Positions 1 through 11,400 of a DNA stretch of 64,000 nt are shown here, in pieces (within the stretch, counting starts at the first letter, position 1; each line of letters begins with the position of its first letter). The notes under the pieces were generated by a model that was not told the DNA's origin, made no database searches, and saw nothing but the letters and a program-made list of their open reading frames with translations. The DNA is from Larus michahellis (Eukaryota > Chordata > Aves > Charadriiformes > Laridae): positions 31,177,071 through 31,241,070 of the forward strand of contig NC_133930.1 of the NCBI RefSeq assembly GCF_964199755.1. The letters are read 5' to 3'. Made by a program: the position numbers and the translations under genes.

Positions 1-1591
1 CCTATTGCTTATTACTTGGGAAAGGAGACGACATTCTCTCGTTTCTCTCAGTTTCCATTCCCTTGACTTTGCAAAATATGTGCTATTTCTTAAAATTATT
101 TTCTGTCAAGTTTTCTGAAAGTTTGCAATGCTTGCAATACTAGACAGTGGCTCATTTAACAGAGGAAGCTACTATGCTTGTTATACTACTACCAAGTTAA
201 AAACTTGGTAAGAGCTTTCATTTCTGCCTGTGTTTGCCGTTCCATAAAACTTACTTCCATAGCCTGAAATCTGTCTAAAGTCTTCTATTACTTCTTATGC
301 CATCTCCCTCCTCCATAGCTCAGAGCTTTCGTCCCCTTTTTATAAGTATAGCTAGTCTATATATTTCTTTTCCTCTCTGCAGTCTTTTAAAGTCAGTTAT
401 CGCTTTCCTTTCTCCTTCGCTGCCTTAATGCTTCTTCATTTATGTCCTTTTTAACGTACCAGTTTGCAAGAGGCAAAGTCGTTAGTCTTCTGTTGTATGC
501 AGAAACATATGGAGGTTTAAATAAGTGCCTGCAGTTTTGAGTAGTAGAAAGCTTCACTGTACAGTAGAACAGAATTGTTTAATGACAGTTTGGAAGTACT
601 GGAAGCAATAGATAGGCTACAGTAGACTCAGTTTAGTCCTATATATGTCTTTGGCATGGCATGTAAACAGGATGCGAAGTAAGATAAAGTTGACTGTTAC
701 ATGCTCGTGTTAAAGTGTTCTTGGAATATTAAAAAACCTTACAGTTTCCAAGAAAAAAGCATGTTGATAGATTGCTGTGTCAGTTTGTTTCAGTAAGCTG
801 CTAAATATGTTCAGTTTGGTATCTTCATGACTTTTGGGGAGAAAGACCTCAATGTGAAGAAAAAGAGGAACTTTCATAAAATAATATTGTATGTTCAGGT
901 ATAATGAAAATATAATCTGTACTCTCTAATAGTAAGTCCCTGAATTCTAACTAGAAACTCGGGATTCAAAACTAGACTATTCTTGACCTGACATCTCCGA
1001 AATCTGAAAATCCTGTCTTTCACATCTGTTTTAATGTTTTCAGTTGCTTTCACTGAAAATGTTTTGGATAGGCTTTCTTCAGAATAGTAATATTTGTGAT
1101 CTAACTTCTCCCTAGTGTAAATCTGTCAATATGCTCGAGTCAGAATTAGAAATAAGATTTACACCTAGGTACTAGGCTGTTGTCATCACTCTCTTGGGCA
1201 ACAGTAAGAAGTCAAGCACTACCTGGCAAAATAAATTATGATGAAAAGTTTTAACAGACTTTTACAACAACTTTGGCTAAAAAGCTTTACAATAGAAATA
1301 ATTTAAAGGCTAATAATTATACTAAAACTAATTTTATAGCAATTTTGTTGACATTTTTCTCCATATGACTGTTTTGTAAAAGCTGTTGCCTCTAAAGATA
1401 ATTTAATATGAGATATTAATTTGAATTAGAAGAAATTTTTGAAGATATGTCCAGTGATAGATTGGCCCTAGCATTGTAACTGTAGGGATACAGTCATTAG
1501 CAGGGTTTGCAGCTCTTGAAATGCATCGACTCTAATGGTGTAGCTAGGAAAATATATAAAACCAAGAAAGAAGATGGAGAGACCGAGTGAC
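1..1591. other. AT-rich non-coding sequence
   Basis: No open frame of note, no repeat and no splice-supported exon recognised. Confidence 0.6.
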
Positions 1592-2207
1592 AGAATCATG
1601 GAATCATGGAATGGTTTGAGTTGGAAGGGACCTTAAATATCATCTAGTTCCAATCCCACTAGACCACATTGCTCAAAGCCCCATCCAGCCTGGCCTTGAA
1701 CACTTCCAGGGATGGGGCATCCACAGCTTCTCTGGGCAACCTGTTCCAGGGCCTCACCACCCTCAGAGTGAAGAATTTCTTCCTAAGATCTAATCTAAAT
1801 CTACGCTCTTTCAGTTTAAAACTGTTACCCCTTGTCCTATCGCTACACTCCCTGATAAAGAGTCCCTCCTCATCTCTCCTGTAGGCCCCCTTTAGGTACT
1901 GGAAGGCTGCCATAAAGTCTCCCTGGAGCCTTCTCTTCTCCAGGCTGAACAACCCCAACTCTCTCAGCCTGTCTTCACAGGAAGAGTGCTCCAGCCCTCT
2001 GATCATCTTTGTGGCCCTCCTCTGGACTCTCTCCAACAGGTCCATGCTGTTCTTATGTTGGGGGCCCCAGAGCTGGAGGCAGTACTCCAACTGGTGTCTC
2101 ACCAGAGGGGAGTAGAAAGGCAGAATCACCTCCCTTGAGCTGCTGGCCATGCTTCCTTTGATGCAGCCCAGGATATAGTTGGCTTTCTGGGCTGCAAGCA
2201 CACATTG
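1592..2207 (-). mobile_element. CR1 LINE, 3' part (same insertion as 2208-4394)
   Basis: On the minus strand this encodes the last 180 residues of CR1 ORF2 (stop side near 1659), including AAQKANYILGC, REVILPFYSPLVRHQLEYC and FTLRVVRPWNRLPREAVD. It is followed by the CR1 3' UTR and a tail of two ATTCCATG-type repeats at 1592-1607. It is not a working gene. At 2207 the homology stops and the inverted 5' part begins at once. Confidence 0.9.
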
Positions 2208-4394
2208 TCAGCTTTATTGCTGCCCAACTTAAATGCCTCTGTGCAAACGTATGTAGCATGGAGAATAAACAAGAGGAGTTAGGAGACGTGTGCATGACTG
2301 CAGGGCTATGATCTCATTGGCATCACGGAGACATGGTGGGATGGCTCTTATGACTGGAATGTTGGAATGGAAGGACAGGCAGGGGAGACAAAGAGAGGGT
2401 GTTGCCCTCTACGTCAATGACCAGCAGGAGTACATGGAGGTCCACCTGAGGATGGATGAGAAGTCGACTGAGAGCTTATGGGTCAAGATTAAAGGGAGAG
2501 CAGGGACAGGTGACATTACAGTGTGGTCTGCTACGGGCCACCTGACCAGGAAGACCAAGTGGATGAGGCCTTCTATAGACAGATAGGAGCAGCCTCACAT
2601 TTACAAGCTCTGGTCCTCATGGGGGACTTGAACCACCCCAATATCTGTTGGAGGGACAACACAGAAGACCATAAGCAATCCGGGGGGTTCCTGGAATGCA
2701 TTGGTGATAACCTGCTTCTCCAAGTGATAGAAGAGGCAATGAGGAGAGGTGCTATGCTGGACCTTGTTCTCACCAACAAAGAGGAGCTAGTGGGGAATGT
2801 GAAGATCAAAGGCAGCCTTGGCTGTAGTGATCATGAAATGGTGAAGTTCAAGATCCTTAGGGCAGCGAGGAGGGCACACAGCAAGCTCACTGCCCTGGAC
2901 TTTGGGAGAGCACACTTTGTTCTTTTCAGGGATCTGCTTGGAAGAGTACTGTGGGATAAAGCCCTGGAGGGAAGAGGGGCCAAGAAAGCTGGTTAATACT
3001 GAAGGATCACCTCCTCCAAGCTCAGCAGCGAAGCATCCCAACAAAGAGCAAGTGAAGCAAAAATGCCAGGAGGCCTGCACGGATGAACAAGGAGCTCTTG
3101 GACAAACTCAAACACAAAAGGGAAGCCTACAGAGGGTGGAAGCCTGGTAGAAGCCTGGAAGACAGGTAGCCTGGGAGGAATACAGAGAAATTGTCTGAGC
3201 AGCCAGGAATCAGGTTAGGAAAGCTAAAGCCCAGATAGAGTTAAAGCTGGTCAGGGACATCAAGGGCAAGAAGAAAAGATTCTACAGGTACATCAGTGAA
3301 AAAAGGAAGACTAGGGAAAATGTGGGCCCTCTTCGGAAGGAAACAGGACACCTGGTCACCCAAGCTATTGAGAAGGCTGAGGTACTGAATGATTTTTTCA
3401 CCTCGGTTTTCACTGGCAAGGGCTCTAACCACACAGCCCAAGTTGCAGAATGCAAAAGCAGGGGCTGTGAGAATGAAGAACCACCCACTATAGGAGAAGA
3501 TCAGGTTCGAGACCGCCTAAGGAACCTGTAGGTACATAAGTCCATGGGTGATGAAATCAATCCGCAGGTCCTGAGGGAACTGGCATATAAAGCTGCTAAA
3601 CCACTATCCATCATATCTGAGAAGTCGTGGTGGTCCAGTGAAGTTCCCATTGACTGGAAAAGGGGAAACATAATCCCCATTTTTAAAAAGGGAAACAAGG
3701 AAGACCCGGGGAACTACAGGTCAGTCAATCTTACCTCTGTGCCCAGCAAGATCATGGAGCAGATCCTCCTAGAAACTATGCTAAGGCACATGGAAAATAA
3801 GAAGGTGATCAGTGACAGCCAACATGTCTTCACTAAGGGCAAATCATGCCTGACAACTGTGCATTTGGTGGCCTTCTATGACAGGGTTACAGCACTGGCA
3901 GATAAGGGAAGAGCAATTGACATCATCTACCTGGACTAAGTGCAAAACATTTGACGCTGTCCTATACAACATCCTTGTCTCTAAATTGGAGAAATGTGGA
4001 TTTGATGGATGGACTACTCAGTGGATAAGAAATTGGGTGGATGGTCGCATTCGATGAGTTGCGGTGAACAGATCAATGTTGAAGTGGCAACCAGTGACGA
4101 GTGGCATTCCTCAGGGGTCGGTATTGGGACCGGTGCTGTTTCACTTCTTTGTTGGTTATATGGACAGTGGTATCGAGCGCACTGTCAGCAAGCTTGCCAA
4201 TGACACCAAGCTGTGTGGTGCAGTTGACACACTGGAGGGAAGGGATACCATCCAGAGGGACCTGGGCAGGCTTGGGAGGTGAGCCCGTGTGAACCTCATG
4301 ACGTTCAACAAAGACAAGTTCAGCAAAGACAAGTGCGAGGTCCTGCACACGGGTTGGGCAATCCCAAGCACAGATAGAGACTGGGCAGAGAATG
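2208..4394 (+). mobile_element. CR1 LINE, inverted 5' part (endonuclease and reverse transcriptase regions)
   Basis: On the plus strand this covers ORF2 from the endonuclease start to the end of the RT catalytic region. Recognisable pieces: GVALYVNDQQEYMEVHL (2401 on), ALVLMGDLNHPNICW (2606 on), [19 protein letters not shown] (3530 on), [10 protein letters not shown] (3829 on) and [13 protein letters not shown] (4100 on). Frameshifts and stops break it throughout, and the RT catalytic FADD box reads LAND (about 4194). Homology fades at GGGCAGAGAATG near 4394, inside the region just before the 3' part found at 1592-2207. The flank 4395-4560 is purine-rich and unrecognised. Confidence 0.88.
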
Positions 4395-7300
4395 CGAGAA
4401 GAGGAAATCTCCAGGAATAGGAAAAGGGAGATGAAAGTGCCAAGAAAAAGACAGAATGGGGGAGGGGGAAGGTGGAGAGAGATACAGAGCCAGAGAGAGA
4501 ATGGAAAATGCTTCCCAGTGGCCAGCCAGTAAGAGAAGTGTGTGGGGCTCCCCAGATGAATGTCTTTCCCCAGTTCCCTCTCCCGTGGAGCAGGTGGTCC
4601 CCCCGATAGTACTTTTCCCACAATAGCTTGATATTTTTCCTCAGGACCTGCACAAATTCCTCATTTGTTGTTTTTTCTTTTGAAGCTGTTATTGCTGATG
4701 GTAGCTGCTGATGGATGGTGCTGGCCGGGGAAGGTGCTGTACAGCTGGTTTATTGCTGAACTTTCTGCCAACACTAAACTTCGGGATACAATTAAGGAAA
4801 ACCTTCTACTTATTGTTGAAGGCCATTACTGATGTGGATTTAGAAGGACTTTTCAGATACAGACATCCTCAATGACATAGGAAATTACAGTCTAAACAAC
4901 AACAAAGTTTGAAATAAACTGTAAAGGCTAAGATGGAAGGTCAGCAGCAATGGGGATGCATCCTCAGTATTTACATGGCTTAATCTACCCAGATTGTGTC
5001 AATTACAATTAGTTAAAGGTTGTTTCTGTTTGTGGCTGCTGATGGCATAAGTTATTTAGCTAATCTACAGAAGAGTTGGTGTAGTGCATTATAATTTTCA
5101 TACAGCTGGTCATTTAAAATAAAAAAAATTGTTCTGTGCTGTGGCTGTAGGGACTACAAACATGTCACTTAAACCTGGAATGTTACCTCATGGCAAAGGA
5201 ACAGATACAGCCTGTAAGGACAGTTCACATGACATGCTGTCTACATCTTGCAGCCTGGATCCATCTCCTCCTTACCAGCAGCTGCAGCGTCATCAGATCT
5301 TGACCCCATGTAGCCTCTGAACAGCTGTATCAAGAAAAAAAGAAAAGCTTTTGCTGCATCATACATTTCTCATTGCATTTTTCCTGTAATGAGTCTTACA
5401 TTATAACATTTAGAATCCTTTTCACATTTTTCAGTCTGCTTGAGTAAGAGCCAAAGACTTGAGATTTCAAAGTTTCACATTGCTCTGTCATTGAATACAT
5501 CTTTTAACAAAGTCTCTCTACTGACCTAGACCGAAGTCCAGTGAGGGCTTAATGAACTAAGAAAGACTTTCCCTAAACCAGCCACAATTAAAATATAGAA
5601 CTTTCTTGACATAGTATATGAATTCTAGATAAAAGCAGTAGCTCCTTGTTTTTAAGAAAACTCTGGCAAAAATGAAGTCATCATGGTTTGTAGAGGAATT
5701 TCATTATTTCAATGAGGTATATAAAACTCTGATTCACTCCTTTAAAAAAGGAAGGCTCACTTACTAGTACAAATCTGATGTGATGTGTATGAATAGAGAG
5801 GACCAATAAGTGAGTGAAGGGTTAGCAATGTACGTAGGTAAATAGATAAAGCCAACTGAACATGCCAAATCCGATAATGAAAGAGCTAGCTCTTGTATGA
5901 TAAAAACCATTATCTGGGCTTTATGGGCAAAGAAAAACAGCACATCCGCTTTAAACAAGTCCACTCATGTCACAAGCACTCCAACTATTGCCATTGGTGC
6001 AATGCCTGCAAAGCCCATTTAATAGCTGGGTAAATGTTTAAGCAGTTAACCTGTTTCCAGCTCCATGCAACTGAGGCTACACTCCTACTTTTGATATGGC
6101 TATAGTACCATAAACCCAGCATCTGCCCTTGAATCAGCCTTCTAAGGAAAGACAGATAGAAAGAACAATATCAGTGACGTAAAATATAAGAATGGTATTT
6201 ATGAATATATCCAGGCACTATACAGAACTACTGGCTAAAAGTTTGCATACAGTTCCAGGGAAGACAGCTTCTATGTCGTCTTAGACAAGCAGACGTTTAA
6301 AAGTTTGTTCTTACTATTTCCAACACCACTGGAATTCCCACAGTAGTTAGAACCAGGAGAATACTGATGTAAAAAAGTTAATGGAATGATGTAAAAAAGT
6401 TAATCTGAAAGACTAGGTCCGCGTCAGACTTCTTTTATTCGGAGGTTTGGCTTCCTGCCATGTGTTCAGGCAATAAATTGGCTGTAACAGAGCTGCTTCT
6501 AGCATTCTGCTGAGTAGAAGTATCCCAGCAGAGACAATAGGAGGCAAAACAAGGTAAGCAAGAGTTGAAGATTACAGCAGGGTTTTCAATAGGCTTCAAT
6601 TTATTTTATCAGACTGCTTGTCTAGATTTTAACAAATAGTGATTTTTTTAGTTGACTTTAAAGTTTTCTTCTGAAATCTCTTCCTTAGTCTGGTTTGTGT
6701 CTTTTTTTATATAGTCCTATATTTAGTGTATAGACTTCGTAAAGTCTGTCTGATTTGAAAGAGACGATAACCTCAGTATTTATTAGCTGTAGGGTGCCAA
6801 AAGTTCTTTTTAGTCCACGGTTAAATTGTAACAAACTTGGAGGGGTTACTTTCGTTCTTTGGAAGCAGGACTGTCAGCTGCAACCCAATAGATTAAACCA
6901 CAAGCGATCCGATCTTTTAACAGTCTTAGTGATACCTTGTTATGAACATCGCAATATAGTATGAAATTTTATTTGGATCATACCACCATGTGAGTGAACT
7001 CCAAAATTTTTAATTCTGTTTTCATGTACTTTGAAATTTTTATTTCATTTGATTTAATTTGATTTGATTTAATTTAATTCGAATTTGTTTTAATTTTATG
7101 ATCACATGTGTCTGGGGGTAAGTGGAAGAGAGAATGATGGCTAAGAACAATCGAGATCACTAAGGGGGCAAGAGAAGCTATGTAACAGGTTTTCTTTGCT
7201 GCCTTCATAGAAATGAATTGATATGGTCTGTGTAGCAGGAAAAATTTTCAAATTCCCTGTGGTTTTAGGGTGATCTTGTTGCCCTTGGCCACAAATGTGC

Positions 7301-8410
7301 TCAAGTATATCTGATTACAGCAGTTTAAAGAGATACAGCTTGAGTTTTCTGCTTCCCTTGTACTTAGCTTAGATGTGGAGCAAAACAAAACAGACCCAAG
7401 TTTCCAAAACAGTGTTTGACTAGGTTTGCAGCCAAGAACAGCATCCAGCTCTTCCAAGCCCTCTTCAAGTAGCATATACCTTACAGAACAGAGAAAAGAA
7501 CTGAAGAAATGGGCATGAAGGACATTGAAACAAAGAAATAGACGTAGGGAGAGACACACAACATTTACAACTATGAGTAAGAATGAAAACAGTGGGAGTA
7601 GGTGACATCTGTGTAAGAATATGGCATGAAAGGAAAGGCTTATTGAAATGGGAGTACTTATATGTCACTCAGTATTAAGGGACATGTGAGGAAATTCAGG
7701 CTATGGAAGCTTTTGTTATTTGTTGTACAGAGTTTTATTTGTTCTGGAGATCTAACAGAGGTGAAGTTCTACCATTGACTTGTCCATTTTCTACTTGTTC
7801 AAACAAGCCAAAATAATTAAACTTAAGTACGATCCTTCAAAACATCAAGATTACCTGTCTGTCTTTCTCAATAGAAAGCTTCCTAAGAATTTATCCACTT
7901 CCTAAATATGCTTCTGAAAATTTCTTTGAACTGTTCTGCCCTCTTCAGGAATTCTTCGTGGTCCTGGCTTGTAATCATCCTCCATCTTTTCTTATAGCAG
8001 CGGGTGTAAGCAACATGGATGCAAGACTCTGAATCTAGATGGTTTGCACGATATCACATTGGTTTTAAAAAAAATTAAAAAATAATTTAATTAAGCACTT
8101 AGGACCAACTCAACATAAATTTGCATGAGTAACTGCAGTATATGAAGGGCAAATCCAGCAGAAGACAATTCCCTGACTGCTTCACTGGGTATAAAAATCA
8201 GGAACTGGGATCTTCAGAACTTTGATCAAGCACAGCACTGTATTTTCAGTAGAAATGTTCTTTAAGGGATTAAATGTTTGGTTTTGAGCATCCTAGGTCT
8301 AACGAAGTCTTGATGCTTTGTTAATGCTGATCACCTTGCACACTAACGTCTTTCAGGATGCACAAGCTGGTATTACTGCCCACATACTCTGCAGAGCCTG
8401 ATTCAGTTAG
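4395..8410. other. Non-coding, upstream of IL33
   Basis: 4395-4560 is purine-rich. TTTGATTTAA-type simple repeat at 7045-7085. A good donor-like AACAAG|GTAAGC at 6553 could end a non-coding first exon, but nothing else supports it. Small open frames here look like chance. Confidence 0.5.
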
Positions 8411-11400
8411 ATGTTTGTAGAGGTCAGGTCCCAGTTAGGACCCAGTCAGGGAAACCACAAAGGGTCTTTTCTTTTGTTTAGCAGGCTCAGTGATAAAGCA
8501 ATTTCAGCAAGAGGACGAAGACACAGGCTTTATTTTCTACCTCTGGCTACAAGCTATCAGACATTTGAAAAACGAGACATCTTTACTAGGAAGAGTGAGT
8601 TAATTGTTTCTAATAAATGTTTCACTTTTCAGTGTCCTAACTGAATGTTTATTTATAACTAGCAAGCCAAAGAGAGTGAAAAAGAGCCTTAGTTAGCCTT
8701 TGTAGTCTAGTAACAAGAGAACTGCCAGGGACAGAAGTCTTTCATTTCTACCATTCCACATAAATGTTTAATGTGAAATTCTGAATCAGTGAACTGAACC
8801 AAAGCAGATGATGGAACTCCCGTCCCCATGTGAATTCACAAATCATTACATTAGTGTCAGAGCCAAGGTCTCTCTGGCCTAACTAATATTTACTTATTCT
8901 GTGCAAAGCTGCGTGGGGCTAAAATTGCACCCTTCTTCGCTTGGTTCATTCACCAGGGTACCAGACAAAATTGAAGCGCGATGTTTTCTTTAGTCTGCAC
9001 GTGCCATAAACAGTTGTCGTAAACAATTGGCTTCAGAAGAGTATTTAGACTTGAGAATTCCTGTTTCCCTTTCTTCAAACCAAAGTAAGCTCATTAGCTT
9101 TTCTGAAATGCAGGGATTTAAGCTGTGTCCTCAGGATATCTTATTAGCTGCCTGGATGGTTCCTTAGTCAATGTAGTTCCCATTCGTAGACACTAACCTC
9201 TCCTTAGAATATCTAGCCTAGGTAATGCTTAAATCCTTTTATTCATCTAGCTTCAAAAACTGAAGAGCGTTATTTTTTGTAAATATAGTCACAAATACAA
9301 TATCATTTAAAAAATGCAGAGCACATTGAAGTCAAATTATTGAATTGTGAACGAAACATTAATCATTTGAAAATGTGTATGGTTGCTAATGGTAGGGGAT
9401 TGATTTTTTTCTGGTCACTTGTATTCATTAGTAATTCTATTATACTCCTCAAATTGCCAAACTCCAGTCCTCATTCCTGAGGTAACATTTCCTGAACCTT
9501 GGTTTAAGATTGCAATATGGCCGCATGTCTTTAATGAAAGTCAGAAAGTCAGCTTATGCTGTGTTGGAGTTGCCATAATTTTCAATCACTTGTGACCACT
9601 TTGAAAATTATCGTAGAGTGTATTATGAAGGACAAAAAAAATACGATTTTTCAATCCAGCTAGTGAAGTCTAGATAGCTTCCTACGATTGAGAAGCATAA
9701 ATAAATTAAATTGAAGTCACATAAACCGCTTATATTTTATCTAAGGGAAGTCTTTTAAAATATATTCCTTCAACACAACTGCATCCCTGATAACCTGGAT
9801 CTTAGTGGAAGTGTAGATAGATAACTGATTTACCATCACTGGAAACATCATTTTTGCCTTGCAAGACACAGGCATGGGTCATGCAAGGAGCCAAGCATTT
9901 ATTGAGTTTATCCTACTTTATTTAACTGTCATTTATCAAAATTATACTCTTTCAAAATTGATTCTCAACCAAAACATGAAGTATTGTGACAAATTTTAAC
10001 TCCTTCTTTAGGAACGGAAAAGAGACGCAACTCAGGCTATCAGAATTTCTCAAGTGCTTCTGCAATGCTGCTCCGCTCAGGCCGCAGAAAGCCATATGAA
10101 GTGTCTCTCCATAAAAGGCACCCTGTTAAGGGTAAATCTCTGCTCAGAACTGTGAAAAAAACTTCCGGAAATTCAGGTAACTCTTTCCCGAGCGACAGGT
10201 ATGTTTGTAATCTTGGAAAGATGATTCCAGTCCAAGGCAGATCCAATTAAGTATCTGGAATGGCTTATCTATAATAATTTCAAAAATAAAAATACCTGGA
10301 GGAACAAAAAAACCGAAAGCTTCCTTTAAAACAACCAGCACAGATATACTCCTCAAATCGTGACATTAGATTTTTCATACCACCAAACTGAGACCAGTAA
10401 TTCCTGAAGTACATCTATACCTCCCTAGAAAAGAGTGAATGATATAGAGGGCTGTCAGCCATTTTATTTTGGACACTGTACTAGTTCTTACAGTTCTAGT
10501 TAAAAGTAGAATTCTTACACTGTAACTATTATAATATAACAATTTTTAAAAGATTTGCTGTATTGATTATTGTAGTTGCTGTCCTGTTGCTTCTTCAAAA
10601 AACCCTTCTTTTTTTTCTGGAAGCCTTATTGCCTTAGTTGACAGACCTTTGAAGAGAAGGTCCTTGCCCATGCATACACCAGCTATGCCCATGCCGAAGG
10701 TCCAACACAGGACATGTCAGAGGGTGGCACTTCTGGAGGGTGTGACTTGGGCTGTCAGGGTGTGCGTTGTCCGTCTCTTTTGTTGACTGTACACGCAGAG
10801 TTTCTGCGTGGGCTAAACAGCGTGGAAAGAAAGCTTCTTCGACACAACTCTTATTTTTTTCAAAATGTCTGCGTAAATGCAGATGTTTCAGAGAAGGTAC
10901 ATCAATATAAAATGAATAACAATGTTTTCGGCGAAGTCAAGCATTCCCAGAACATTATGTCACTGCTGGTGCACATTGAGTATCCTGTTTTTTTAATTGC
11001 CTAATTGTTCTGGCAAAGAAAGGAGTGTTTATCTTACAAGCGTGTCCTGGAGGTCTGTGTGGTCTCAGAAATGTCTTAACTGAATTGGAAAGTAGCAAAC
11101 CTACTCCGGTAAAAAAATGTTCAGGCTAACATTATCAAAATTGTGCCTTATAGTGTTATTCTGTAGGTGTTTGACACCTAAGTGGCTGGACCTACATCCT
11201 TCTGACATTCAGGACAGCACAGTTGTGTTCAGTAGTGACAGGGAACAATTACACTCCTGACAGCTTTTAGCAACCAAGACCTGTTTTTTTTTACAGTAGG
11301 AGATTTCAGGTCCCCAGAATAAATGCTGCTATTTTAGGTAGCCGTATGCACTCTAACCCGAAACTCTTGTCTCTACACAGATCCAATTTTCAAAGTGCAA

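Noticed and set aside
6486-6553. Possible non-coding first exon of IL33 ending at AACAAG|GTAAGC
   Set aside because: Only a donor-like site supports it; no promoter element or conservation can be judged here.
10198-10203. Strong donor GACAG|GTATGT as an alternative end of the LRSG exon
   Set aside because: It leaves phase 2, which fits neither the mini-exon nor the exon at 12073.
10714-11004. 96-codon plus-strand open frame in an IL33 intron
   Set aside because: No similarity recognised and no phase fit with neighbouring exons.
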